DNA of 64,000 bases, from assembly GCA_937898635.1 (NCBI GenBank), contig CALEJW010000069.1:1-64000 (forward strand). Reading direction: 5' to 3'. A program made the position numbers and the translations under genes. The notes below the pieces were generated by a model, which was not told the DNA's origin, searched no databases, and saw nothing but the letters and a program-made list of their open reading frames with translations. Below, in pieces: positions 24,732 to 35,595 of the stretch. The DNA is from an uncultured Pseudomonadota bacterium. Lineage in GTDB: Bacteria; Pseudomonadota; Gammaproteobacteria; Burkholderiales; Usitatibacteraceae. Within the stretch, counting starts at the first letter, position 1, and every line of letters begins with the position of its first letter.

Positions 24732-25856
24732 GTGCCGCTGAACGCCGGAGCGAGGAGCCCGCGCGATCTCGCCCCGGCGAACGTCCGGGCGATCGCGCCC
24801 TACGTTCCCGGCAAGCCCGTGTCCGAGACCGCGCGCGAGCTGGGCCTCGCCGAGGCCGACATCCTCAAGCTCGCCTCCAACGAGAATCCCCTCGGCTCCT
24901 CCCCGAAGGCGATGGAGGCGATCCGCGGCGCCCTCGGCGAATTGTCCTGGTATCCCGACGGCAGCGGCCACGACCTGAAGGCCGCGATCTCGGCCCGCCT
25001 CGCCGTCGGCCCGGAGCACATCGTGCTCGGCAACGGCTCGAACGACGTGCTCGAGCTCGCCGCGCGCGCCTTCCTCACGCCGGCGGACTCCGCCGTCTAC
25101 TCGCGCCACGCCTTCATGGTCTACCCGCTCGTCGTGCAGGCGGTCGGCGCGCGCGGCATCGAGGTGCCCGCGAAGGAGTACGGCCACGACCTCCCGGCGA
25201 TGGCCGCGGCGATCCGGCCCGACACGAAGCTGGTCTTCGTCGCGAACCCCAACAACCCGACGGGCACCTTCGTCGCCTGGGACGAGGTGCGCGACTTCGT
25301 CGCCGCGGTGCCCGACACCGCGCTCGTGGTGCTCGACGAGGCGTACGGCGAATACCTGCCGCCGGAGAAGCGCTCGCCCACGACCGGATGGCTCGCGCAG
25401 TTCCCGAACCTCGTCGTTTCGCGCACGCTCTCGAAGGCCTACGGCCTCGCGGGGCTGCGCGTGGGCTACGGGCTCGCGCACCCCGAGGTGGCCGAGCTCA
25501 TGAACCGCGTCCGCCAGCCGTTCAACGTGAACCACCTCGCCATGGTCGCGGCCGCCGCGGCCCTCGGCGACGAGGCCTTCATCGCCGAGAGCCGGCGCGT
25601 CAACGCCGCCGGGCTCGAGCAGCTGGCGAAGGGATTCGAGCGTCTCGGGCTCTCCTACATCCCCTCGTCGGGGAACTTCATCGCCGTGCGCGTCGGCGAC
25701 GCCGCCCGTGTCTACGACAGGCTCCTGCGCGAGGGCGTGATCGTCCGGCCGATCGCGGGATACGGCATGCCCGAGCACCTGCGCGTGACCGTCGGCACGG
25801 CGCCGCAGAACGAGCGCGTGCTCGCCGCGCTCGCGCGCGCGCTCCGGGAAGGGTGA
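24732..25856 (+). CDS. hisC: Histidinol-phosphate/aromatic aminotransferase
   Basis: A 374-residue fold-type I aminotransferase of the HisC family. Recognition points are KLASNENPLGSSP, WYPDGSGHDLK, FVANPNNPTG, the PLP Lys in SRTLSKAYGLAGLRVGYG and the late Arg in LRVTVGTAPQNE. Sitting between pheA and tyrA, it probably serves as the aromatic (phenylpyruvate, hydroxyphenylpyruvate or prephenate) aminotransferase, perhaps in addition to histidine synthesis; the protein sequence alone does not separate these roles. The start is a GTG at 24732, 16 bases after the pheA stop. No ATG is available in frame nearby. Confidence 0.9.
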   Translation: MPLNAGARSPRDLAPANVRAIAPYVPGKPVSETARELGLAEADILKLASNENPLGSSPKAMEAIRGALGELSWYPDGSGHDLKAAISARLAVGPEHIVLGNGSNDVLELAARAFLTPADSAVYSRHAFMVYPLVVQAVGARGIEVPAKEYGHDLPAMAAAIRPDTKLVFVANPNNPTGTFVAWDEVRDFVAAVPDTALVVLDEAYGEYLPPEKRSPTTGWLAQFPNLVVSRTLSKAYGLAGLRVGYGLAHPEVAELMNRVRQPFNVNHLAMVAAAAALGDEAFIAESRRVNAAGLEQLAKGFERLGLSYIPSSGNFIAVRVGDAARVYDRLLREGVIVRPIAGYGMPEHLRVTVGTAPQNERVLAALARALREG

Positions 25857-25863
25857 GCCCGCC

Positions 25864-26751
25864 TTGCGCCGGGTGAAGACGGTCGCGGTCGTCGGCGTCG
25901 GCCTCATCGGGGGCTCGTTCGCCCTCGCGATGCGCCGCGCGGGCGCGGTGGCGAAGGTGGTCGGCTTCGACCGCGACGCCCAGGCCCTCGAGCGCGCCGC
26001 GGCGCTGGGCGTCATCGACACGGCGGCGCAGTCGGTCTCGGAGGCCGCCGCCGGCGCCGATCTCGTGTTCGTCGCGGTGCCGGTGCGCGCCATCGGGCCG
26101 GTGCTCCACGACGTGTCGCGCTCGCTGGCGCCCGGCGCCGTCGTCACCGACGCGGGCAGCACCAAGGAGGACGTCGTGCGCACCGCGGCGGCCGAACTTC
26201 GCGAGCGGATGCCGGCCTTCGTGCCGGGCCACCCCATCGCCGGGCGCGAAGCGAGCGGCGTGGAGGCGGCGGTGGCCGACCTCTTCCGCGGCGCCCGCGT
26301 CGTGCTCACGCCGGAGGCCGCGACCGAGCCGGACGCGCTCGCCCTCGTGCGCGCGTGCTGGGAAGCCTGCGGGGCGCGGGTGACGCAGATGCCCGCCGCG
26401 GCGCACGATCGCGCCTTCGCCGCGGTGAGCCACCTGCCGCACCTGCTCGCCTTCGCGCTCGTCTCCGAGATCGTGTCGCGGCCGGACGCGGCGGAACTGC
26501 TCGGCTTCGCCGCGGGCGGCTTCCGCGACTTCACGCGCATCGCGGCGAGCTCCCCCGAGATGTGGCGCGACATCGCGCTCGCCAACCGCGAGGCGCTGCT
26601 CGCCGAGATGGACCGCTACGCGGCCCGCGTCGCCGTCTTCCGCGAGCTGGTGGAGAAGGGCGACGGGCCGGGGCTGCAGCGGCTGATGACCGAGGCGCGC
26701 AACGCCCGCCGCGCCTGGGCCGGCGGCCGGCGCAGCACCTCGGACGAGTGA
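25864..26751 (+). CDS. tyrA: Prephenate dehydrogenase
   Basis: A 295-residue NAD(P)-dependent enzyme of tyrosine synthesis. The nucleotide site is VAVVGVGLIGGSFALAMR. The region VTDAGSTKEDVV and the catalytic His of FVPGHPIAGRE follow, then the all-helical dimerisation domain with AVSHLPHLLAFAL. No chorismate mutase domain is fused. The TTG at 25864 is preferred over the GTG at 25873 because AGGGTGAG ends 8 bases before it. It may act on prephenate or arogenate. aroA starts two bases after its stop. Confidence 0.93.
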   Translation: MRRVKTVAVVGVGLIGGSFALAMRRAGAVAKVVGFDRDAQALERAAALGVIDTAAQSVSEAAAGADLVFVAVPVRAIGPVLHDVSRSLAPGAVVTDAGSTKEDVVRTAAAELRERMPAFVPGHPIAGREASGVEAAVADLFRGARVVLTPEAATEPDALALVRACWEACGARVTQMPAAAHDRAFAAVSHLPHLLAFALVSEIVSRPDAAELLGFAAGGFRDFTRIAASSPEMWRDIALANREALLAEMDRYAARVAVFRELVEKGDGPGLQRLMTEARNARRAWAGGRRSTSDE

Positions 26752-26753
26752 GC

Positions 26754-28061
26754 ATGGAACATCTCGACCTCCCCCACGCCGTGCGGGCGGCGGGCACGGT
26801 GCGCCTTCCCGGCTCGAAGAGCATCTCGAACCGCGTGCTCCTCCTCGCGGCCGTGGCCGGGGGAACGACGCGGATCCGCGGCCTCCTCGATTCCGACGAC
26901 ACGCAGGTGATGCGCGAGGCCCTCGCGCGCCTGGGCGTGGCGCTCGTCCCGGGCGGGCCGGGGGAATGGACCGTGACGGGCGCGCCCGCCGGATTCCCGC
27001 GCAAGTCGGCCACGCTCTTCCTGGGCAACGCGGGCACGGCGTTCCGCTCCCTCACGGCGGCGCTCGCGCTCGGCGACGGCCACTACCGCCTCGAGGGCGT
27101 TCCCCGCATGCACGAGCGGCCCATCGGCGACCTGGTCGACGCGCTGCGCCAGGCGGGGGCACGCATCGACTACGCGGCGAAGCCCGGCTACCCGCCGCTC
27201 GCGATCTCGCCGCGCGAAAGGCCCGAAGGCGCCGTGGTGCGGGTCCGCGGCGACGTCTCGAGCCAGTACCTCACGGGCCTGCTGCTCGCCCTCGGGGCCA
27301 CCGGCGGCGGCGTCCGGGTCGAGGTCGAGGGCGAGTTGATCTCGCGGCCCTACGTCGAGATGACGATCGCGCTCATGCGGCGCTTCGGCGTGGAGGTCGC
27401 CACGCCGGGCGCGCAGGCCTTCGTCGTGCCCGCGGGGGCGCGCTACGCCTCGCCCGGGACGATCGACGTGGAGGGCGACGCCTCGTCCGCGTCGTACTTC
27501 CTCGCGGCGGGGCTGCTGGGGGGAGGCCCGCTGCGAGTCGAGGGCGTGGGGCGCGCGAGCCTGCAGGGCGACGTGCGCTTCACCGAGGTGATCGAGGCGA
27601 TGGGCGGCCAGGTCGCCTCCGGCGAGGACTGGATCGAGGTCCGGGGCCGGCCGCCCCTCGTGCCCCTCGACGCGGATCTCAACGCCATTCCCGACGCGGC
27701 CATGACCGCGGCGGTGCTCGCGCTCTTCGCGAGCGGGCCTTCGCGGCTTCGCAACGTCGCGAGCTGGCGCGTGAAGGAGACCGACCGCCTCGCGGCAATG
27801 GCGACGGAACTGCGCAAGTTCGGCGCCAAGGTGGAGGAGGGCGAGGACAGCCTCGGGATCGTCCCGCCGCCCGCGTTCGCGGCCGCCGCCGCGGCGCCGG
27901 CGCCGGGCCGCGTGGAGGTCGACACCTACGACGACCACCGCATGGCGATGTGCTTCGCGCTCGCCGCCTTCGGACCCGTCCCGGTCCGGATCAACGATCC
28001 GGGGTGCGTCTCCAAGACCTTTCCGTCGTTCTTCGAGGCGTGGTCGGGCGTGGTGTCCTGA
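26754..28061 (+). CDS. aroA: 3-phosphoshikimate 1-carboxyvinyltransferase (EPSP synthase)
   Basis: A 435-residue enzyme that joins PEP to shikimate-3-phosphate. Diagnostic sites are LPGSKSISNRVLLLAA, FLGNAGTAFRSLTA, MHERPIGDLVDALRQ, SSQYLTGLLLA, WRVKETDRLAAMATELRKFG and TYDDHRMAMCFALA. The LGNAGTAFR form belongs to the class I (glyphosate-sensitive) family; the Gly and Pro of that region are unchanged. The ATG at 26754 lies 2 bases beyond the tyrA stop; a GTG at 26748 would add two residues. It supplies the pathway whose end products are made by pheA, hisC and tyrA. Confidence 0.97.
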   Translation: MEHLDLPHAVRAAGTVRLPGSKSISNRVLLLAAVAGGTTRIRGLLDSDDTQVMREALARLGVALVPGGPGEWTVTGAPAGFPRKSATLFLGNAGTAFRSLTAALALGDGHYRLEGVPRMHERPIGDLVDALRQAGARIDYAAKPGYPPLAISPRERPEGAVVRVRGDVSSQYLTGLLLALGATGGGVRVEVEGELISRPYVEMTIALMRRFGVEVATPGAQAFVVPAGARYASPGTIDVEGDASSASYFLAAGLLGGGPLRVEGVGRASLQGDVRFTEVIEAMGGQVASGEDWIEVRGRPPLVPLDADLNAIPDAAMTAAVLALFASGPSRLRNVASWRVKETDRLAAMATELRKFGAKVEEGEDSLGIVPPPAFAAAAAAPAPGRVEVDTYDDHRMAMCFALAAFGPVPVRINDPGCVSKTFPSFFEAWSGVVS

Positions 28062-28133
28062 ACCCGCCCCGGCCTCGGGCCCGGGACGGGTCCGGGAAAG
28101 CCCGGGACAATCGTCTTCGTATCGGCAATCGAC

Positions 28134-28802
28134 ATGGCCAATGACATTCCCGTGATCGCGATCGACGGCCCGTCCGCCTCCGGCAAGGGGACGGTGGCCG
28201 AACGCGTCGCCGCCGCCCTCGGGTTTCGCTACCTGGACAGCGGCGCGCTCTACCGGCTGGTCACGCTTCGCGCCCTGCGCCGGGCGGTCCCCCTGGACGA
28301 CGCCGCCTCCCTCGCCCGGGCCGCCCGGGAGATGGAAATCTCCTTTCGCGACGGGCAGTTATGGCTGGATGGGGAGGATGTGACCGAGGCGGTCCGCACG
28401 GAAGCGGTCAGCGGCGCGACCTCGCGGGTTGCCGCGAGCCCCGCCGTGCGCGAGGCGCTGCTCGAGCGCCAGCGGGGATTCCGGGCCGCGCCCGGCCTCG
28501 TCGCGGACGGGCGCGACATGGGCTCCGTGGTGTTTCCGGACGCTCGCCTCAAGGTCTTCCTGACCGCGGAAGTGCCGGTGCGCGCGGAACGCAGGCATAA
28601 GCAGTTGATGGAAAAGGGAATGTATGCCAAAATGCCGGACGTTGTGGAGGATCTGAGGCAGCGTGACACGCGCGACAGCAACCGGCCCGTGGCACCGCTA
28701 AGGCATTATCCCGACGCGCTTTTTCTCGATACCACGCGCCTCAGCATCGACCAGGCGGTCGACCAGGTGCTGTCGTGGTACCGGGAACGCGCCTCGGAAT
28801 AG
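28134..28802 (+). CDS. cmk: Cytidylate kinase
   Basis: A 222-residue CMP/dCMP kinase. P-loop GPSASGKGT; the CMP-specific residues lie in YLDSGALYRLVTL, DGRDMGSVVFPDA and RDTRDSNRPVAPL. The NMP-binding insert is of the long, Gram-negative type. ATG at 28134 follows a 72-base GC-rich gap containing repeats of CCCGGGAC that could fold. The cmk-rpsA pair is conserved throughout Proteobacteria. Confidence 0.97.
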   Translation: MANDIPVIAIDGPSASGKGTVAERVAAALGFRYLDSGALYRLVTLRALRRAVPLDDAASLARAAREMEISFRDGQLWLDGEDVTEAVRTEAVSGATSRVAASPAVREALLERQRGFRAAPGLVADGRDMGSVVFPDARLKVFLTAEVPVRAERRHKQLMEKGMYAKMPDVVEDLRQRDTRDSNRPVAPLRHYPDALFLDTTRLSIDQAVDQVLSWYRERASE

Positions 28803-28963
28803 GAAACTCCCCCCAGCCGGGCCAAAAGCCCAAAGGTGTCAATCGGTTAGGCAGCCTTCGGCCCGCGGCCTTCGCCCGGGACGGGGAAACTGCCCCCGGT
28901 TGGCTAATTTCAACCGTACACGGCCGCGAGGCCGTGCAGAAACGAAAGCCCAGGTTCTCTCCC
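28803..28963 (+). other. Leader region of rpsA
   Basis: This 161-base gap has a 7-bp hairpin CACGGCC-GCGA-GGCCGTG at 28919-28936, 27 bases before the rpsA ATG. In E. coli, S1 represses its own mRNA through a structured leader; a similar role here is inference. No clear promoter was recognised. Confidence 0.35.
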
Positions 28964-30679
28964 ATGCTGTCCCAATCCACCAACCCCACCCCCGCCCCCG
29001 AAAGCTTCGCCGCCCTCTTCGAGGAAAGCCTCACGCGCCAGGAAATGCGCTCGGGCGAAGTGATCACCGCCGAGGTCATCTCGGTCGACCCGAACGTGGT
29101 CATCGTGAACGCGGGACTGAAGTCCGAAAGCGCAATTTCCACCGAGGAATTCAAGAACGACCGCGGCGAGCTCGAGGTGAAGCCCGGCGACTTCGTCTCC
29201 GTCGCCATCGAGGCCCTCGAGGACGGCTTCGGCGCCACCAAGCTCTCGCGCGAGAAGGCGAAGAAGCTCGCCGCGTGGTCCGAGCTCGACAGCGCGCTCG
29301 AAGGCGGCAAGATCATCACCGGCGTGGTCTCCGGCAAGGTGAAGGGCGGCCTCACCGTCATGGTGAACGGCATCCGCGCCTTCCTGCCCGGCTCGCTCGT
29401 GGACCTGCGGCCGATGAAGGACACCTCGCACTTCGAGGGCAAGGAACTCGAGTTCAAGGTGATCAAGCTCGACCGCAAGAGGAACAACGTCGTGGTCTCG
29501 CGCCGCGCCGTCATGGAGGAGACCGCGGGCGTCGAGCGCCAGCAGCTCCTCGAGACGCTCAAGGAAGGCGCGGTCGTGAAGGGGATCGTGAAGAACATCA
29601 CCGACTACGGCGCGTTCGTGGACCTGGGCGGCATCGACGGGCTCCTGCACATCACCGACCTCGCCTGGCGCCGGGTGAAGCACCCCACCGAGGTGCTCGC
29701 CGTCGGCGACGAGGTGCAGGCCAAGATCCTCAAGTTCGACGCCGAGAAGAACCGCGTGTCGCTCGGCCTCAAGCAGCTCGGCGAGGACCCCTGGATCGGC
29801 ATCTCGCGCCGCTACCCGCAGGGCACGCGCCTCTTCGGCAAGGTGACCAACATCACCGACTACGGCGCGTTCGTCGAGATCGAGAGCGGCATCGAGGGCC
29901 TGGTGCACGTCTCCGAGATGGACTGGACCAACAAGAACGTGCACCCGGCGAAGGTCGTCTCGCTGGGCGACGAGGTCGAGGTCATGATCCTCGAGATCGA
30001 CGAGGACCGCCGCCGCATCTCCCTCGGGATGAAGCAGTGCATGCCCAACCCCTGGGACGAGTTCGCCATGAACCACAAGAAGGGCGACCGGGTGAAGGGC
30101 CTCATCAAGTCGATCACCGACTTCGGCGTCTTCATCGGGCTCCCGGGCAACATCGACGGCCTGGTCCACCTCTCCGACCTTTCCTGGAACGCCTCCGGCG
30201 AGGAAGCGGTGAAGGAGATGAAGAAGGGCGAGGAGGTCGAGACCGTGGTGCTCTCGATCGACGTCGAGCGCGAGCGCATCTCGCTCGGCATCAAGCAGCT
30301 CGAGGGCGACCCGTTCGGCAACTACGTCACCATCCACGACAAGGGCAGCGTCGTGAAGGGCCGCGTCGCGTCGATCGAGTCCAAGGGCGCGGTGATCGAG
30401 CTGGAAAAGGACGTCGAGGGCTACCTTCGCGCCTCCGAGATCTCCCGCGACCGCGTGGAGGACGTGCGCGCCCACCTGAAGGAGGGCGAGGAGATCGAGG
30501 CCGTGATCGTGAACATCGACCGCAAGAACCGCTCGATCAACCTCTCGATCAAGGCGCGCGACGCGGCCGAGGAGTCGGCGGCGCTGCAGAAGATGGCCGC
30601 GGAGAGCAGCTCGAGCGCCGGCACGACCAACCTGGGCGCGCTCCTCAAGGCGAAGCTCGGCGGCGGGTCCAAGGAATAG
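28964..30679 (+). CDS. rpsA: 30S ribosomal protein S1
   Basis: The 571-residue S1 protein binds mRNA at the 30S platform. Six S1 (OB-fold) repeats are visible: the first two are divergent (GEVITAEVISVDPN, ITGVVSGKVKGG) and bind the ribosome; the other four have the canonical form VKGIVKNITDYGAFVDLGGIDG, FGKVTNITDYGAFVEI, VKGLIKSITDFGVFIGL and VKGRVASIESKGAVIEL. The tail is short and acidic. ATG at 28964 fits the usual N-terminus (family has ESFAALFEES). No strong Shine-Dalgarno precedes it, as is common for rpsA. Confidence 0.98.
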   Translation: MLSQSTNPTPAPESFAALFEESLTRQEMRSGEVITAEVISVDPNVVIVNAGLKSESAISTEEFKNDRGELEVKPGDFVSVAIEALEDGFGATKLSREKAKKLAAWSELDSALEGGKIITGVVSGKVKGGLTVMVNGIRAFLPGSLVDLRPMKDTSHFEGKELEFKVIKLDRKRNNVVVSRRAVMEETAGVERQQLLETLKEGAVVKGIVKNITDYGAFVDLGGIDGLLHITDLAWRRVKHPTEVLAVGDEVQAKILKFDAEKNRVSLGLKQLGEDPWIGISRRYPQGTRLFGKVTNITDYGAFVEIESGIEGLVHVSEMDWTNKNVHPAKVVSLGDEVEVMILEIDEDRRRISLGMKQCMPNPWDEFAMNHKKGDRVKGLIKSITDFGVFIGLPGNIDGLVHLSDLSWNASGEEAVKEMKKGEEVETVVLSIDVERERISLGIKQLEGDPFGNYVTIHDKGSVVKGRVASIESKGAVIELEKDVEGYLRASEISRDRVEDVRAHLKEGEEIEAVIVNIDRKNRSINLSIKARDAAEESAALQKMAAESSSSAGTTNLGALLKAKLGGGSKE

Positions 30680-30718
30680 GGACGAAGAGCCACCATGCAA
30701 GGGGGGGACTCGCACGCC

Positions 30719-31003
<285 letters not shown>

Positions 31004-31040
31004 CCGGCTGCGGCCGGGCTGAAATCACCGGGCGGCGGGG

Positions 31041-31046
31041 TAAAAT
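31041..31046 (+). promoter_or_regulatory. Predicted -10 of lapA
   Basis: TAAAAT, five of six, lies 43 bases before the lapA ATG in the gap after ihfB. No fair -35 is seen at normal spacing. Confidence 0.38.
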
Positions 31047-31089
31047 GTGCCCTGCCGCTTTTTTTTCGACCTCTTTCCGGACAAGGGAC

Positions 31090-31407
31090 ATGCAAGCGCT
31101 CGCCTGGGTTCTGCGCATCGCGATCGTGCTGGTCCTCGTCTGGTTCGCGCTCAAGAACAGCCACCTGGTCGACCTGCACGGCCTGCCCGGGCAGTCCACC
31201 CAGTCGCCGCTCGTCTTCGTGGTGCTGGTCGCGTTCGTCGTGGGCGTCGTGGTGGGGCTCCTCGCGTGGCTGCCGACCGTGGTCCGCCAGCGCCGCGAGC
31301 TCGGCCGCCTTCGCAAGGCCGCGCGCAAGGCGCAGGCCGCTGCGCCCGCCGTCGCGCCCGCCGCGGCGCCGCTGCCGGCCGCGCCGCCGGACGCCCATGG
31401 AGTTTGA
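31090..31407 (+). CDS. lapA: Lipopolysaccharide assembly protein A (DUF1049)
   Basis: A 105-residue inner-membrane protein with two membrane helices (WVLRIAIVLVLVWFALKN and FVVLVAFVVGVVVGLLAWLP) and a cytoplasmic coiled-coil-like tail ending in an Ala/Pro-rich stretch. The N-S-H-L-V-D-L between the helices fits the DUF1049 family. LapA works with LapB in LPS assembly and, in E. coli, helps control LpxC breakdown. ATG at 31090 follows CAAGGG. It overlaps lapB by 11 bases. Confidence 0.88.
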   Translation: MQALAWVLRIAIVLVLVWFALKNSHLVDLHGLPGQSTQSPLVFVVLVAFVVGVVVGLLAWLPTVVRQRRELGRLRKAARKAQAAAPAVAPAAAPLPAAPPDAHGV

Positions 31408-32602
31408 ATTCTGGTGGCTCCTCGCCCTGCCGGTGTTCTTCGGCATGGGCTGGGTCGCCGCGCGCGTGGACCTGAAGAGCCTGCTGTCGGAATCGCGGCA
31501 GATGCCCTCGTCGTACTTCCGGGGCCTCAATTTCCTGCTGAACGAGCAGCCCGACAAGGCGATCGAGTCCTTCCTGCAGGTCGCCAAGGAAAACCCGCAG
31601 ACCGTGGAGCTGCAGTTCGCGCTGGGCAGCCTCTTCCGCCGCCGCGGCGAGGTGGACCGCGCGATCCGCATGCACCAGGACCTCGTGGCGCGCGAGGATC
31701 TCCCGGAGGAGGACCGGCGCAAGGCCTCCGTGGAGCTCGCCGAGGACTACTTCAAGGCGGGCCTGCTCGACCACGCGGAAGCGGTGCTGGAGAAGCTCGC
31801 CGAGACGCATCCGTCGCCCGAGGTACACCGCCCGCTCCTCGACATCTACATCCAGGAAAAGGACTGGGAGAAGGCCATCGGCGCCGCGCGCAAGCTCGAG
31901 GCGAGCGCCAAGCGCAACTACCAGCGCGAGATCGCCAACTACTACTGCGAGCTCGCGATCACGGAGCGCATCCACGGGCGCCACGAGGCCGCCGGCGAAC
32001 TCCTCGACCGCGCGCTGGAGGCCAACCGCAAGTGCGTGCGGGCGAACCTCCTGCGCGGCGAGTGGCTCGCGCGCGACGGCCGCCACGAGGAGGCCATCGC
32101 CGCGTGGAAGGCGGTCGAATCCCAGGACGCGTCCTACCTGGGGCTGGCCGCCGAGGGCATGGTGGACAGCTACAAGGCGCTCGGGCGGCCCGACGAGGGC
32201 CTGCGCCTCGTCCTCGGCCTGCAGAACCGCTACCCGGGGCTCGACCTCCTCACGGTCGCCTACCAGGCGAGCGCGGAGCACGAAGGCGACGAGGCCGCCT
32301 GGCGGCTGGTGCGCGACGAGGTGCGCCGCAACCCCACGCTGGTGGGCCTTGACCGCCTGATCGACGCGGAGCTCCTTCGCGCGCCGCCGGATCGCCGCCA
32401 GGACCTGCAGCTCATGAAGTCCCTGGTGCACTCCCACGCCCAGGCGCTGTCGGTCTACCTCTGCTCGCAGTGCGGCTTCAAGGCGCGCCAGTTCTTCTGG
32501 CAATGCCCCGCCTGCGGCGGCTGGGAGACCTTCCCCCCGCGGCGCACCGCCGAGCTGGAGTCGGCGGGCCGCCACCTCGCGAGGATGCAGATTGGACAGT
32601 AG
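31397..32602 (+). CDS. lapB: Lipopolysaccharide assembly protein B (YciM)
   Basis: A 401-residue membrane-anchored TPR protein. One N-terminal helix (WWLLALPVFFGMGWVAARV), then MPSSYFRGLNFLLNEQPDKAIESF and about nine TPR-type helical repeats through residue 340, then a rubredoxin-like metal knot C-x2-C...C-x2-C (CSQCGF, CPACGGW). In E. coli LapB guides FtsH to degrade LpxC and organises LPS synthesis; both the anchor and the metal knot are needed there. The next gene, pyrF, begins inside its last codons, as in many Proteobacteria. Confidence 0.94.
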   Translation: MEFEFWWLLALPVFFGMGWVAARVDLKSLLSESRQMPSSYFRGLNFLLNEQPDKAIESFLQVAKENPQTVELQFALGSLFRRRGEVDRAIRMHQDLVAREDLPEEDRRKASVELAEDYFKAGLLDHAEAVLEKLAETHPSPEVHRPLLDIYIQEKDWEKAIGAARKLEASAKRNYQREIANYYCELAITERIHGRHEAAGELLDRALEANRKCVRANLLRGEWLARDGRHEEAIAAWKAVESQDASYLGLAAEGMVDSYKALGRPDEGLRLVLGLQNRYPGLDLLTVAYQASAEHEGDEAAWRLVRDEVRRNPTLVGLDRLIDAELLRAPPDRRQDLQLMKSLVHSHAQALSVYLCSQCGFKARQFFWQCPACGGWETFPPRRTAELESAGRHLARMQIGQ

Positions 32603-33298
32603 GCGGATCATCGTCGCCCTCGACTTCCCCGACGCGGACGCCGCGCTCGCGATGGCCTCGCGCCTCGACCCGGCGCTCTGCCGCGTGAAGGTCGGCAAGG
32701 AGCTCTTCGTGGCCGCCGGCCCGGCCGTGGTCGGCCGCTTGCGCGAGCGCGGTTTCGAGGTGTTCCTCGACCTCAAGTTCCACGACATTCCCAACACCGT
32801 GGCCGGTGCCTGCCGCGCCGCGGCGCGGCTGGGCGTGTGGATGCTGAACGTGCACGCGAGCGGCGGGGCCGCGATGATGCGCGCGGCCCGGGAGGCCGTG
32901 GCGGGCTTCCCGCGGCCACCGCTCGTCATCGGCGTCACCGTTCTCACGAGCCTCGCCGACGCGGACCTCGGCGCCATCGGCTTCGCCGGAAGCGCCGCGC
33001 AAAACGTCGAGCGCCTCGCGCGCCTCGCGGCGGCGAGCGGCCTCGACGGCGTGGTCTGCTCGGCCGAGGAAGCGGCGGCGATTCGCGCGGCGCTGGGCGC
33101 GGACTTCGTGACGGTGACACCCGGCATCCGCCTTCCCGGGGACGCCAAGGCGGACCAGTCCCGCGTCGTGACGCCGGAGGAGGCGGTGCGCCGCGGCGCC
33201 CATTACCTCGTGATCGGCCGGCCGGTCACGCAGGCGGCCGATCCCGCGGCCACCGTCCGGGACATCGCAGGCTCGATCGCGGGCAGGGAGACCCGGAC

Positions 33299-33302
<4 letters not shown>
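32592..33302 (+). CDS. pyrF: Orotidine 5'-phosphate decarboxylase
   Basis: A 236-residue TIM-barrel enzyme that makes UMP. RIIVALDFPD, the catalytic Asp/Lys network in DLKFHDIPNTV, GVTVLTS, TPGIRLPGDAKADQ and the phosphate grip YLVIGRPVTQA are all present. The TTG at 32592 overlaps the lapB end by 11 bases and follows GAGGAT at 5 bases. Its stop overlaps the ugd ATG (ATGA). It is the type I form normally found after lapB. Confidence 0.95.
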
Positions 33303-34617
<1,315 letters not shown>

Positions 34618-34621
<4 letters not shown>

Positions 34622-35595
34622 AAGGCGCCGCGCTTCCCCGCTTCGACGGCCGCCGCGTGCTCGTGGTCGGCGACGTCATGCTGGACCGGTACTGGTTCGG
34701 GGACGTGGAGCGGATCTCGCCCGAGGCTCCGGTGCCCGTGGTCCTCGTGAGGAGGACCGAGGAGCGGCCGGGCGGCGCGGCCAACGTCGCCCGCAACATC
34801 GAGGCGCTGGGCGGCGAGGCCACGCTCCTGAGCGTCATCGGCGACGACGAGGCCGGCGCCTCGCTCGAGAGGATCCTCGCGCAGACGCGCGTGCGCGCCT
34901 CGCTGCACCGCGACGCCGGGCTCTCGACCACGGTGAAGCTCCGGGTGATCGGCCAGCAGCAGCAGCTCCTGCGCGTGGACTTCGAGCGCGCCCCGGGCCA
35001 CGAGGTCCTCGCCGCGAAGCTGGACGAGTTCGAGCGCCTGGTGGACGAGGCCGACGCGGTCGTCCTGTCGGACTATGGCAAGGGCGGCCTCGCTCACGTG
35101 ACTCGGATGATCGAACTCGCCCGCGCCCACGGGAAGCCCGTCCTCGTGGACCCCAAGGGCTCCGAGTACACGCGCTACCGGGGCGCCACGGTGCTCACCC
35201 CCAACCGGGGCGAGTTCCGCGAGGTGGCCGGGCGGTGGAGCGACGAGGCGGATCTCGCGCGCCGGGCGCAGAAGCTGCGCGCCGACCTCGCCCTCGACGC
35301 CCTCATCGTGACCCGCAGCGAGGACGGCATGAGCCTCTTTACCGCCACGGAAGCCGTGCGCGAGCCCACGCGTGCGCGCGAGGTCTACGACGTGAGCGGC
35401 GCGGGCGACACCGTGATCGCCGCGCTCGCCCTCATGGTCGCCGCGGGCGCCGATCTCCACGCCGCGATGCGGGTGGCCAATCACGCGGCCGGGATCGTCG
35501 TGGGCAAGCTGGGCACCGCCGTCGTGCACCCGGCGGAGCTCCTCGAGAGCCTCGCCGCCGATCCCTGGACGAAAGCCGCAGGAACCAGCCCATGA
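34618..35595 (+). CDS. hldE1: D-glycero-beta-D-manno-heptose-7-phosphate kinase (HldE domain 1)
   Basis: A 325-residue PfkB-family sugar kinase equal to the first half of E. coli HldE (RfaE). VGDVMLDRYWFGDVERISPEAPVPV, RPGGAANVARNI, VLVDPKGSEYTRYRG and the catalytic DVSGAGDTVIA are present. The nucleotidyltransferase half is absent, so ADP-heptose synthesis needs a separate hldE2 (and gmhA, gmhB) elsewhere. Start and stop overlap ugd and hldD by four bases each. Confidence 0.95.

Noticed and set aside
28062..28133. Repeated CCCGGGAC elements between aroA and cmk as a regulatory array
   Set aside because: The repeats are short, overlap and are unevenly spaced; they are compatible with GC-rich chance sequence.
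28910..30715. Open frame opposite rpsA
   Set aside because: Antisense to all six S1 repeats; repeated sequence simply mirrors rpsA.
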